A stretch of DNA of 64,000 nucleotides from the NCBI GenBank assembly GCA_934098295.1, contig CAKONV010000001.1:1-64000 (forward strand), in the 5' to 3' direction. Below, piece after piece: positions 25,762 through 34,426 of this stretch. Source of the stretch: an uncultured Bacilli bacterium (lineage in GTDB: Bacteria; Bacillota_I; Bacilli_A; ML615J-28; CAG-313). The translations under genes and the position numbers were made by a program. Position 1 is the first letter of the stretch; each line of letters starts with the position of its first letter. The notes under the pieces are model-generated. The model was given only the letters and a program-made list of their open reading frames with translations. It had not been told where the DNA came from and searched no databases.

Positions 25762-26316
25762 CTATTTAGTATTTTTCTCATTCTTATGTTTGTGAGAAAG
25801 CTGTTGTTTTAAATTTAAATAAATTTCATAATCTTTTAAAACAACCTCAGGGTAAAATGGTAATTGTTTGTTGTCAATGCGTTCTAAAAGATTTTTCATC
25901 TCTTTTTCAACTATGGCGACAAGTTTACTAGAATATTTATAGTCGCCTTGGTTAAATTCAAACTCATCACGGTCAAGAATTATCTTATCACCACTTGGAA
26001 AAACTTTTACATCTAAATCATAATCAATATACTTTATACCCTCAGCATCTTTAACGAAAGGGGAGCTAAGATTACAATAATAATAAATGGAATTATTACG
26101 TAACATGCAGACAATATTATACCAACAGTTTTTAAAGAAATAACAAACGGCTGGTTCTTTTGTACGCCATTGGCGCTTATCACCATCTAAAACTTTGGTT
26201 TTATCATTAATAACGACAATCATATCACTAGTTTGTCTAACTATGTATGCATATTGCCACACGCGGTGTAATTCTCCATTATGTTTATAACTAATAATTT
26301 CTATTTTGTTATTCAT
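25762..26316 (-). CDS. DUF402 family protein (YgaC/Ntdp-like nucleotide phosphatase)
   Basis: A 184-residue protein with the DUF402 pattern: an N-terminal beta-barrel (HRVWQYAYIVRQT, RQWRTKEPAVCYFF, WYNIVCML), YYYCNLSSPF, YIDYDLDVKVFPSG, and LDRDEFEFN near the metal site. Firmicutes relatives of this size are annotated as nucleoside tri- and diphosphate phosphatases; that activity is taken from the family. It is monocistronic, with TATAAT at 26349-26354 upstream and its own terminator. It marks the flank of the peptide locus and has more ordinary codon use than that locus. Confidence 0.88.
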   Translation of the reverse strand: MNNKIEIISYKHNGELHRVWQYAYIVRQTSDMIVVINDKTKVLDGDKRQWRTKEPAVCYFFKNCWYNIVCMLRNNSIYYYCNLSSPFVKDAEGIKYIDYDLDVKVFPSGDKIILDRDEFEFNQGDYKYSSKLVAIVEKEMKNLLERIDNKQLPFYPEVVLKDYEIYLNLKQQLSHKHKNEKNTK

Positions 26317-26393
26317 AATATATCTTACATTATCCTTTATCTACATATATTATATCAAAAAAATGCTAATTTATAAAGTAATATGAAATATTT

Positions 26394-27119
26394 TTATTTT
26401 ACAAAGGGTTCAATTAATTCTATTAAGCGATCATATTCATTATTTAACAATTCAATTAATAACTTCTTAAATGGTTCCATAGTTTTTTCAACTTTATATG
26501 CTTCCAAAGTTTCAAAATACTCTTCCCTTCTTTTAGCAGGTATTTGAATAGGTAAATAGCCTAAAGAAATTAACACATAATTTAAAATTAAACGCGATAA
26601 ACGACCATTACCATCTAAAAATGGATGTATTTTAGCCAATTGTAAATGAGCATAACAAGCTTTATCTAAATCTGGTTGCATATTATTTAATTCTGCAAAA
26701 TATTTTTTCATACGATCATATACCTTAACATGATCACAAGGAATATAATGTGAGCCATTAATTCTAATGTTAACATTACGGTATAAACCACCCTCAATTA
26801 CTCCATACACCAAAGATGAATGAATATCCTTTAAATCTTCCTCTGTTAATACTCCTTTTGTTGCTTGCAAATGATCAAGCATTTTTAAATAACTTGAATA
26901 ATGATTATAAATTGAACGTTTTAAACTTTCATCGAGATGGTTTGAAGTACCTCTAATAACCGAAACGACTTCTTCAAGCTTAGCCGTATTTCCACTTTCC
27001 ATACCCACAGAATTTTTTGTAAACACACATGCAAAGTTAAAATCATATGATTTTTTCTCTTCGGCTGGCAAATATTTTAGATTTGTCTCCACATATTGTT
27101 TCTTTTCTTCTAATTTCAT
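26394..27119 (-). CDS. Fic domain protein (AMP-transferase family)
   Basis: From the preferred ATG at 27119 the protein has 241 residues. The frame is open to 27155, but AAGGAG lies 9 bases before 27119 and the upstream stretch overlaps the promoter area. The Fic core motif is complete: IHPFLDGNGRLSR, with catalytic His and the anion-binding GNGR. In the N-terminal helix KNSVGMESGN resembles the autoinhibitory motif (S/T)xxxE(G/N), suggesting a class II self-restrained Fic enzyme. Fic proteins transfer AMP or related groups to protein hydroxyls; the target here is unknown. It stands alone, so a toxin-antitoxin pair is not indicated. Confidence 0.92.
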   Translation of the reverse strand: MKLEEKKQYVETNLKYLPAEEKKSYDFNFACVFTKNSVGMESGNTAKLEEVVSVIRGTSNHLDESLKRSIYNHYSSYLKMLDHLQATKGVLTEEDLKDIHSSLVYGVIEGGLYRNVNIRINGSHYIPCDHVKVYDRMKKYFAELNNMQPDLDKACYAHLQLAKIHPFLDGNGRLSRLILNYVLISLGYLPIQIPAKRREEYFETLEAYKVEKTMEPFKKLLIELLNNEYDRLIELIEPFVK

Positions 27120-27213
27120 TCTATCACGTCTCCTTACAACTAAAGTATACCACATTTAAAAATAAAATGTCATCAAATAGGTATTTTTTATTTTACTTTA
27201 TCTTAAAAAGAGA

Positions 27214-27528
27214 TTAGCGTGTTTTTAAGCGATTAAATTCTTCTTCTAAATCTTCATATTCTATATGGCCTTCAAAACTATCGACCAATTCACCATCTTT
27301 ATAACAAAAAAAAGTTGGTACTGTCGAAATATGATATTTTTTAGCCAAATCATTGAAAACATCCGTATTAACAGAAACAATCAAATCATCTTCGTGTTCC
27401 AAAATATATTCGGCAACTAAAGGCCTAACCATTTTGCAAGGTGGACACCATGTCGAATAAAATTCAATTATTAGAACAGAATTTTCATTGATGAGTTTTT
27501 CTAAATCATTACTGTTAGTAAGTTCCAT
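27214..27528 (-). CDS. Thioredoxin
   Basis: A 104-residue thioredoxin from the ATG at 27528, which has AAAGGAA at a good distance; an ATG 24 bases earlier lies upstream of that SD. The active site is WCPPC (Cys28, Cys31), with Pro in place of the usual Gly, and the cis-Pro segment is STVPTF. VSVNTD and GELVDSFEGH are normal for the fold. It is a cytoplasmic thiol reductant or disulfide isomerase. It follows mutS2 closely and is probably co-transcribed. The WCPPC site may shift its redox potential relative to classical TrxA. Confidence 0.9.
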   Translation of the reverse strand: MELTNSNDLEKLINENSVLIIEFYSTWCPPCKMVRPLVAEYILEHEDDLIVSVNTDVFNDLAKKYHISTVPTFFCYKDGELVDSFEGHIEYEDLEEEFNRLKTR

Positions 27529-27562
27529 TTTATTTTTTCCTTTCAAAATCAAGTTAAAGAAA

Positions 27563-29917
27563 TTATTTTAAAGTTATTACCGTTACGCCAAATCCACCTT
27601 CACCTTCACCACCGTAGTGAAATTCTTTAATGTATTTGGATTTACGACAATAATCTTGAACTAATTCTCTAATTGTGCCTGTTCCAAAGCCATGAATAAT
27701 TGTAGCTTGTTTAATATTATTAACTACTAATTCATCAATATATTTATCAATCAAATCTAAAGCATCCGTATATCTTGCCCCTCTTAAGTCTAGACTTAGT
27801 TTTACGGCCTTTCTACTTTCACCTCCAGAAACGTAAGAAAAATTACTTTCTTCAACGGGTTTATCCGTTGTATATTCAATATCATTTCTAGTTAAATTTA
27901 CGTTCATATTACCAAAAGCAATATCATAAGTTCCATTCTTTCTAATTCTTGTAATATTACCATATTGTTCGTAATTAGGTAAAAAGACTCTATCTCCAAC
28001 TTCTAGTTTTTTTGTTTGTTGGATTTTTTTCTTCTTTCTTTTTTCAAACATTGGCTTTTCTGTAAAAGAATCTAAATTATGTTTAGCCGCAATAATCTCA
28101 TGAAGTTTTGAATCTTTAGTTGATACTTTTTTGGCTTCTTCTAATATTGTTTGAGCCTCTAAAACAACTTTAGAAATTTTTTGTTCAGCCCGTTTTGAAG
28201 CATCATTATAAATTTGATCTTTTTTAGTATCTATTTCCTTAAGTTTGTTATTATATTCATTTTCCTTTTCTTCTAATTTTTTCTTTTCAATTGTTAATTC
28301 TTTTTCAAGATTAGAAATCTCTAAACTTTTCTCCTCCATTATTTTAATAGTATCAAGAACAGATGATGAAGATTTGTTCATGAAAGTTACAGCTTCATCA
28401 ATAATTTCTTTTTTTAATCCTAATCTTTTGGCAATATTAAATGCATTACTAGAACCACTTTTACCTACAACCAAGCGATAAGTAGGCATTTGTGTATCAT
28501 TATTAAATTCCATAGAAGCGTTAACTACACCTTTAGTAGTATAGGCAAAGGTTTTTAATTCAGCATAATGAGTTGTTGTTACAAAAGAAATATTGTTTTT
28601 TAGAAAATACTCAAGAACAGCTATCGCAATTGATGAACCTTCTAAAGGATCCGTTCCTGCCCCAATTTCATCAAACAAAGCTAGTGATTTGGGTGTTACT
28701 AAGTTGACAATACCAACCATTTTTTTCATATGTGAAGAAAATGTAGAAAGATTATCATAAATGCTTTGATCATCACCGATATCACATAAAATATGGTCAT
28801 AAATCATTACATCACTATCTTCATCAGCTGGTATTAATAAACCATATTTTATCATCAAGGAAAGAAGGCCAATCGTTTTTAATAAAACGGTTTTACCACC
28901 AGTATTAGGTCCTGTAATGACAATACCTAATGTATCACGACCAAAACTAACGTTATTAGGAATTACTTTTTCTACTTTTAACAAAGGATGTCTGGCATTT
29001 TTCAAACTTAAGATTCCCTTGTCATTAATTCTAGGAGCTGTACCATCATAAGAAATTGCCAAAAGAGCCTTTGAAAATGTTAAATCTAATTCTTTAAAAA
29101 TTTCATAGTTACGTTCAAGAATGGTTACCTCACCCTTAATACTATTAGATAACATCCTTAAAATTTTTTCCATTTCTTCTTTTTCCAAATTTCTTAAAGT
29201 ATCTTTTTCATTACTTAAACTTGCGACAGCAGATGGTTCCATATAAGAAGTCATGTTACTAGAAGAGACATCTTGTAGAATACCATCAAATGAATTTTTA
29301 TATTCAGATTTTACAGCTAAACAATACCGATCATTTCTAATAACAACGACATTGTCAGCTAAAATTTTGCTTTTTTGAGAAATAATTTCTTGTAATTTAC
29401 TTTTAATGCGCTCATCAATACCTTTCAAACGATTACGAATCTTTTTTAATTCTTTGGTAGCATCATCTAAAATATATCCATCTTCACTAATAGAACTACG
29501 AAGTTTATTTTCTAAATATTCAATAATTACCAATTCATTTACTTTTTCTTTGTATTGAGAACACGCAAAATTATCTTTTGTTAGCGTATCTAAAAGACGA
29601 TTTGAAGCTCTGATACTTGTAAACAGCAATAATGTTTCATACAATTCTTTACCAGAAAGAATGCCATCTTTACAAGCTTTATCCAAAAGACGACCATAAG
29701 GAAGGGTAAGATAAATAGGACATCTTTCATATCTTAAACATATGTTACGAGCCTCATTTACCTTATTTAACTCTTCTTCTATTTTTCTTTTTTCTTTTAT
29801 TTCTGGCAATTCCTGAATATAATTTATGGTATCTTCTAAAATAGCGTAAGTAGCTAATCTCTTAAAAATTTCATCGATTTCTAACTTATTGTTAAAATAT
29901 TTGTCTTGATTAGACAT
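27563..29917 (-). CDS. mutS2: MutS2 ATPase/endonuclease with Smr domain
   Basis: A 784-residue protein, standard for MutS2. The N-terminal half is the helical core and clamp without the mismatch-recognition domain of MutS. GPNTGGKTV is Walker A, DEIGAGTDPLEGSS Walker B plus switch, and TTTHYAELK the conserved His region. A coiled coil at about residues 510-600 precedes a KOW-like segment, and the Smr nuclease domain is at the C-terminus (LDLRGARYTDALDLID, IIHGFGTGTIRELV). In Bacilli MutS2 acts in recombination control and ribosome-collision rescue. The gene is divergent from rnhC and followed by thioredoxin. Confidence 0.97.
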   Translation of the reverse strand: MSNQDKYFNNKLEIDEIFKRLATYAILEDTINYIQELPEIKEKRKIEEELNKVNEARNICLRYERCPIYLTLPYGRLLDKACKDGILSGKELYETLLLFTSIRASNRLLDTLTKDNFACSQYKEKVNELVIIEYLENKLRSSISEDGYILDDATKELKKIRNRLKGIDERIKSKLQEIISQKSKILADNVVVIRNDRYCLAVKSEYKNSFDGILQDVSSSNMTSYMEPSAVASLSNEKDTLRNLEKEEMEKILRMLSNSIKGEVTILERNYEIFKELDLTFSKALLAISYDGTAPRINDKGILSLKNARHPLLKVEKVIPNNVSFGRDTLGIVITGPNTGGKTVLLKTIGLLSLMIKYGLLIPADEDSDVMIYDHILCDIGDDQSIYDNLSTFSSHMKKMVGIVNLVTPKSLALFDEIGAGTDPLEGSSIAIAVLEYFLKNNISFVTTTHYAELKTFAYTTKGVVNASMEFNNDTQMPTYRLVVGKSGSSNAFNIAKRLGLKKEIIDEAVTFMNKSSSSVLDTIKIMEEKSLEISNLEKELTIEKKKLEEKENEYNNKLKEIDTKKDQIYNDASKRAEQKISKVVLEAQTILEEAKKVSTKDSKLHEIIAAKHNLDSFTEKPMFEKRKKKKIQQTKKLEVGDRVFLPNYEQYGNITRIRKNGTYDIAFGNMNVNLTRNDIEYTTDKPVEESNFSYVSGGESRKAVKLSLDLRGARYTDALDLIDKYIDELVVNNIKQATIIHGFGTGTIRELVQDYCRKSKYIKEFHYGGEGEGGFGVTVITLK

Positions 29918-29954
29918 ATAATAAACTCCTATTAAATAAAAAAATATAAATTAT

Positions 29955-29984
29955 TTGCGTTAATTAGCATTAATTTGATATAAT
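29955..29984 (+). promoter_or_regulatory. Promoter of rnhC
   Basis: TTGCGT (29955-29960), an 18-base spacer and TATAAT (29979-29984), followed by a GGAGG SD at 29991-29995. Confidence 0.75.
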
Positions 29985-30007
29985 AATGTTGGAGGAAGCA
30001 ATCAAAT

Positions 30008-30979
30008 ATGCTAGAAACGCGCATTAATACGACTCATAAGATTAAAGCTACTGAGGAACAAATCCAAAAAATGATTTCTCATTATAGTGGCTATCTTACT
30101 TATAATACTAGTAACTACATCATCGCTAGAGCAAAACTTCCAGCGGCGACCATCACCTTTTACAAAACAAATGTTGTTTTATTTCAAGGTGAACAAGAGG
30201 CTAGAGAATATAATTATTGGGCAAAACAATTTAATCTACCTGAAGAAAAAATCGAAGAAAACATCACTAACACATATAGCCAATTATCAGCTATTGGTAG
30301 TGATGAGGTAGGAACTGGTGATTATTTTGGTCCCATTGTTGTTTGTGCAACATATGTACCTAATAATTTAATTGATAGTTTAAAGAAATTAGGTGTTAAA
30401 GACTCTAAGCTTCTTACTGATAAACAAATGATTCCACTCGCAATAAAAATTGCAAAATTAATTCCTCATTCCATAATGATGCTTGAACCAGAAAGAATCA
30501 ATAAATTACCAGCTAAATATACTAATTTAAACTTTCTAAAAGCTTATTTACATAATAAAGTTATAAATAGTATACTAAAAAAGATTGAAAATGTAAAGTA
30601 TGACGCTATTCTAATTGACGAGTTTACACCGAAAAAAAATTACCTTGCCTACTTAGAAAATCAAAAAAATGTAGTAAAGAATGTTACTTTAATTCCAAAA
30701 GGAGAAAAAGCACACATTGCAATAGCAGCTGCTAGTGTACTTGCTAGAGTTGCCTTTTTAAGAGAAGTAACAAAACTTTCTAATGAATATGGTATCGAAT
30801 TTTTAAAAGGTGCTGGCAAAGAAGTTGATCGCACTGCCATTCTTTTCGTTAAAAATTATGGTTGGGATAAACTTGCCAACGTTGCCAAATTAAAATTTGC
30901 TAATACCGAAAGAATCAAAGAATATTTTCTTTCGAATCCTCTACCAAAATCTAAAGTTGGAAATTTAAATAATTGCTAA
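30008..30979 (+). CDS. rnhC: Ribonuclease HIII
   Basis: A 323-residue type 2 RNase H with the N-terminal TBP-like substrate-binding domain (residues about 1-85) and the catalytic domain beginning at GSDEVGTGDYFGPIVV (Asp99, Glu100), the hallmark of RNase HIII. VKDSKLLTD and AIAAASVLARVAFL are also diagnostic. It removes RNA from RNA-DNA hybrids. It is one of only two genes on the plus strand and is monocistronic, with a promoter and terminator of its own, divergent from mutS2. Confidence 0.96.
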   Translation: MLETRINTTHKIKATEEQIQKMISHYSGYLTYNTSNYIIARAKLPAATITFYKTNVVLFQGEQEAREYNYWAKQFNLPEEKIEENITNTYSQLSAIGSDEVGTGDYFGPIVVCATYVPNNLIDSLKKLGVKDSKLLTDKQMIPLAIKIAKLIPHSIMMLEPERINKLPAKYTNLNFLKAYLHNKVINSILKKIENVKYDAILIDEFTPKKNYLAYLENQKNVVKNVTLIPKGEKAHIAIAAASVLARVAFLREVTKLSNEYGIEFLKGAGKEVDRTAILFVKNYGWDKLANVAKLKFANTERIKEYFLSNPLPKSKVGNLNNC

Positions 30980-30984
30980 AAAAA

Positions 30985-31012
30985 CAGAGACTAAAAAATA
31001 GTCTCTGTTTTT
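30985..31012. terminator. Bidirectional terminator between rnhC and rluD
   Basis: CAGAGACTA and TAGTCTCTG form a perfect 9-bp stem with an AAAAA loop, with T runs on both strands. It serves the convergent rnhC and the hisS-to-rluD operon. Confidence 0.92.
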
Positions 31013-31925
31013 AATTTTCTCTTAATTCTTCTAGTTTTTCTTTAAATTCTTTAGGTAATTCCGAATCAAATTCCATATATTTACCAGTTGTAGGATGTAC
31101 AAATCCTAATGTTTTAGCATGTAAATATTGTCCAAATGGCGTTGTCTGTTTTCTAACACCATATAAAGGATCATTCAAAACTGGATGGCCAATATAAGCC
31201 ATGTGAACTCTAATTTGATGAGTTCTTCCCGTTTCTAGTTTACACTCTATTAGTGTAAAATCACGAAATCTTTCCAAAACTTTAAAGTTAGTGACAGCTT
31301 CTTTACCATCTTCCACAACAGCCATTTTTTGTCTATTATTAGGATCTCTTCCTATAGGTGCATTTATTTTTCCTAAGTTATGAGCAATATTACCAGTTAC
31401 TATAGCATAATACAAACGAGTAGTCGTTTCCTTATTTTTAAATTGTTCAGCTAAATTACGATGAGTTTTATTATTTTTACAAGCAACAAGAAGTCCAGAA
31501 GTATCTTTATCAATACGGTGCACAATTCCTGCTCTAGTAGATCCTCCATAATCGGATAAAGAATCACAATGATGTAATAAAGCATTAACTAAAGTACCGT
31601 TATGATGACCAGCTGCAGGATGAACTACCATTCCTGATGGTTTATTTACAACAATTAAATCATCATCTTCATAAACGATTTCAATTGGTATATCTTCTTT
31701 TTCTAAATCAATAGAACGATCATTACGTTTTTCAACATTAATAATGTCACCGTTTTTAACTTTGAAACTAGGTTTAACAACTTTATCGTTAACTCTCACT
31801 TTACCTTCTTCAAAAAATTTCTTTAGTTCGCTTCTAGAAATATCTTCTAGTTTATCTGGCAAATATTTATCGACTCTTAATTCTTCGTCAAGATTCTCTA
31901 CAACTATTTCTTTAAGCATTTTCAT
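31011..31925 (-). CDS. rluD: RluD-type 23S rRNA pseudouridine synthase
   Basis: A 304-residue enzyme with an N-terminal S4 RNA-binding domain (residues about 1-75) and a RluA/RluD catalytic domain with HRIDKDTSGLLV carrying the catalytic Asp. VNKPSGMVVHPAAGH and ETGRTHQIRVHM are typical. It isomerises specific uridines in 23S rRNA. Two ATGs 6 bases apart can serve GGAG; the second (31919) has the better spacing. It follows lspA with a short overlap, as is common in Firmicutes, and ends the operon at the shared terminator. Confidence 0.94.
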   Translation of the reverse strand: MKMLKEIVVENLDEELRVDKYLPDKLEDISRSELKKFFEEGKVRVNDKVVKPSFKVKNGDIINVEKRNDRSIDLEKEDIPIEIVYEDDDLIVVNKPSGMVVHPAAGHHNGTLVNALLHHCDSLSDYGGSTRAGIVHRIDKDTSGLLVACKNNKTHRNLAEQFKNKETTTRLYYAIVTGNIAHNLGKINAPIGRDPNNRQKMAVVEDGKEAVTNFKVLERFRDFTLIECKLETGRTHQIRVHMAYIGHPVLNDPLYGVRKQTTPFGQYLHAKTLGFVHPTTGKYMEFDSELPKEFKEKLEELREN

Positions 31926-32454
31926 CTTTCTCCTTTTCCAATTGTTTGTCTTCTTCTAAGGTTTTTTGTTCATTTTTTCTATAAAAGAAAATAATATAAA
32001 TAACAAGCAAAATAGCCCCAACGGTTAGAAAACTATCGGCAACATTAAAGATTGCAAAATCAATAAATTCTAAATAGAAAAAATCGATAACACCTTTTTT
32101 ATAAAAAGCACGGTCAATAAAATTACCAACAGTTCCTGCTAATATTAAAATTAAAGCAATCGTAAGTAATGGATTTTTCTTAAAATCGCGATAAAAATAT
32201 AACAGCACGGATACGCCAATACTAGCAAGTAAACTTACAGAAACTAAAAATATTTTCTTTCCCGAAAGCATACTAAAAGCAGCTCCAGTATTGTATGTTA
32301 ATCTTAAAGAAATAACATTTTTTATTAAAGTAATTTTTCCGCCATTTATTAAAATATCACTATTTGAAGCTAAGTATTTTGTTAATTGATCAAATCCTAC
32401 TAATAAAGCAGCTATTCCCATAATTATTAAATAATTAATGATTTTCTTTTTCAT
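31912..32454 (-). CDS. lspA: Lipoprotein signal peptidase (signal peptidase II)
   Basis: A 180-residue protein with four membrane helices. The family motifs are present: NTGAAFSML, GTVGNFIDRAF and FNVADSFLTVG, the last two each supplying a catalytic Asp. It cleaves prolipoproteins before the lipidated Cys, and so serves the lipoproteins encoded in this window. The start at 32454 is preferred over 32469 because GAGGTG lies 6 bases upstream of it. The acidic and basic tail after helix 4 (EKEKDE) is slightly long. It overlaps rluD at its end. Confidence 0.95.
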   Translation of the reverse strand: MKKKIINYLIIMGIAALLVGFDQLTKYLASNSDILINGGKITLIKNVISLRLTYNTGAAFSMLSGKKIFLVSVSLLASIGVSVLLYFYRDFKKNPLLTIALILILAGTVGNFIDRAFYKKGVIDFFYLEFIDFAIFNVADSFLTVGAILLVIYIIFFYRKNEQKTLEEDKQLEKEKDENA

Positions 32455-32462
32455 AAGACACC

Positions 32463-32852
32463 TCACCATAAAAAGAAATACAGTCCAAAACTAAACACTA
32501 AAATAACAATAACTAGTAAGCCCATGCTAAAAGGATTAATCAAATATGAGCAAAATAACTTAGAAAAAGAAATGTCAGCATTAAGATTGGAAATATTATT
32601 TAAAACAACGTAATATAGAGAACTCATCATGCATAATAAAACATAGGCGCTAAAACTGACTATGGCAATTAAAATAATGCATACGTGTTTAACGAAAATA
32701 AATTGCATAAATAGGGGAACAAAAATAATAGTTATAGCAACCGCAAATAATATTCCTATGACAGTGCTAATTACACTTGCTAATCTTTTATTTTTCTTAT
32801 CAATTTCGGAAAAATAGTTCATAACTGTTAAACTATAATTTTCTTTGCTCAT
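32463..32852 (-). CDS. Small membrane protein of unknown function
   Basis: A 129-residue protein with three hydrophobic segments at about residues 22-50, 56-85 and 105-129, ending inside the last helix (FGLYFFLW). I do not recognise a family. It starts immediately after the Lon-like protease gene with its own GAGGG SD and ends against lspA, so it is part of the hisS operon. A membrane partner of the neighbouring YlbL-like protease is possible but only from position. Confidence 0.7.
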   Translation of the reverse strand: MSKENYSLTVMNYFSEIDKKNKRLASVISTVIGILFAVAITIIFVPLFMQFIFVKHVCIILIAIVSFSAYVLLCMMSSLYYVVLNNISNLNADISFSKLFCSYLINPFSMGLLVIVILVFSFGLYFFLW

Positions 32853-33929
32853 TTAAACCCTCGATTCTATGCTGCCATTTTGATATTTTTTAAGATAGTT
32901 AATGGCATCATCTAAATTTTTTACTTCAACGAGTTTCATCTTTATATTTAATTTATCGTGCATTTCTAAAGCTTCTTCATAATTTGCAGAAGGTACAAAG
33001 AAAATATCCGCACCGGAAAGATAAGCAGCCACTACTTTGGCTTTAACACCACCAATAGCACCAGCATTACCATTAACATCAACGGTTCCCGTTCCCACAA
33101 TTTTCAAATTTTTCGTTAATGAAGAATTTGATAATACATCATAAATATATAATGATTGCATCAAACCAGCTGAAGGACCAAATGATGAAGGCGCTGTAAT
33201 ATGATATTTTATAGAACTTGAAAGAACCGTATAATACGGATAAGTACTAATACCTAAAATAGGGATTTTAATATTATCAACTTCATACAAAAATGTACTT
33301 GCTTCGATTGTTACTTCTTCTCTATTTCTTAAGACTTTAAATTCATACTTATCATTTAGGTTTAAATTAACATAATAATTGCCATCTGCTTGTTTTTTAG
33401 TACCAAATTTTTTAACTAATGCTTGAGTAACATTTAAATCTTCCGTTATTTCATATCCTTCACATTCGATAATAATATCACCGATTTTGAAAGGCGATTG
33501 TGTTTGGCCATAAATACTGTGGATAATATCACCATGAAATTTATAATTAATATCTTTTTCACTTTTTTTAAAGCCAGCAATTAATGCATTAGTCAAACTA
33601 ACATTTTTTTGAATAGTACCAGAGCTATATTGATAATTGATACTTGTGTTTACAAAATCATTGTGTTCATCTAAAACCGCAAAAGGATTCATTTTCGCTT
33701 CAATTAATGTCAAAACAGATATTTTGTAATAACACAATATTGATACCGAATAAACATTCACATTACTATTATCGTAATTATCAAATTCATAAACTTCTTT
33801 AATATCATCTACCGTAGCTGGAACATACAAATCATAGCCTGTAGGAACTACTCCTAAAATGATAAAAATCATCGGAACAACAAGGGCACTAATAATTAAA
33901 AATTTAAATTTTTTAAAGAATTTTTTCAT
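32853..33929 (-). CDS. YlbL/SepM-like membrane-anchored PDZ-Lon (S16) protease
   Basis: A 358-residue protein with one N-terminal membrane helix (about residues 9-30), a PDZ-like domain (about 110-205, IYGQTQSPFKIGDII region) and a C-terminal Lon protease domain. The Ser-Lys dyad is visible in GPSAGLM (Ser253) and GGVKAKV (Lys296). Relatives such as YlbL and SepM act on extracytoplasmic peptides or cell-division and competence factors. The PDZ part is more divergent than the protease part. It overlaps comEB by 4 bases. Confidence 0.9.
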   Translation of the reverse strand: MKKFFKKFKFLIISALVVPMIFIILGVVPTGYDLYVPATVDDIKEVYEFDNYDNSNVNVYSVSILCYYKISVLTLIEAKMNPFAVLDEHNDFVNTSINYQYSSGTIQKNVSLTNALIAGFKKSEKDINYKFHGDIIHSIYGQTQSPFKIGDIIIECEGYEITEDLNVTQALVKKFGTKKQADGNYYVNLNLNDKYEFKVLRNREEVTIEASTFLYEVDNIKIPILGISTYPYYTVLSSSIKYHITAPSSFGPSAGLMQSLYIYDVLSNSSLTKNLKIVGTGTVDVNGNAGAIGGVKAKVVAAYLSGADIFFVPSANYEEALEMHDKLNIKMKLVEVKNLDDAINYLKKYQNGSIESRV

Positions 33930-34396
33930 AATTTCAATTCAAGTGGTTTTACATCTAGCTTTCTAAGCTTGATACCAGCAGCTTCAAACATTTTATTAGA
34001 TGCTTTTACCGCATCACTATCTTCATATTTATTTAATCCATAAACAATTTCTTTGATGCCACTTTGAATTATTAATTTAGCACACTCATTACAAGGAAAT
34101 AAAGTAACGTACAAAGTAGCACCTTCTAAAGATGAGGTAGAGTTTAAAATAGCATTAGGTTCGGCATGGACAACATAAGGATATTTAGTATCTAGAAAAT
34201 TTCCTTCTCTTGACCAAGGAAAAGTATCATCACTACATCCACAAGGAAAACCATTATAACCTATACCTATAATACGTTTGTTTTGATTAACAATGCAAGC
34301 TCCTACTTTAGTGTTAGGGTCTTTACTACGCATGGCCGACAACATAGCCACACCCATAAAATAATCATCCCAAGAAATATAATTTTTACTTTTCAT
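33926..34396 (-). CDS. dCMP deaminase / ComEB-family cytidylate deaminase
   Basis: A 156-residue zinc-dependent deaminase. VVHAEPNAIL (His77, Glu79) and FPCNECAKL (Cys102, Cys105) give the zinc ligands and proton shuttle, and DPNTKVGACIV near the N-terminus is the dCMP-deaminase signature. It converts dCMP to dUMP for thymidylate synthesis. It lies 30 bases after aspS and overlaps the next gene, within the hisS-aspS operon. Confidence 0.93.
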   Translation of the reverse strand: MKSKNYISWDDYFMGVAMLSAMRSKDPNTKVGACIVNQNKRIIGIGYNGFPCGCSDDTFPWSREGNFLDTKYPYVVHAEPNAILNSTSSLEGATLYVTLFPCNECAKLIIQSGIKEIVYGLNKYEDSDAVKASNKMFEAAGIKLRKLDVKPLELKL

Positions 34397-34426
34397 TATT
34401 TTTTTAAACCTTTCATTAAAAATTAA

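Noticed and set aside
26394..27528. Toxin-antitoxin or phage-defence module around Fic
   Set aside because: Neighbours are thioredoxin/mutS2 and DUF402, each with its own signals; no small partner gene was found.
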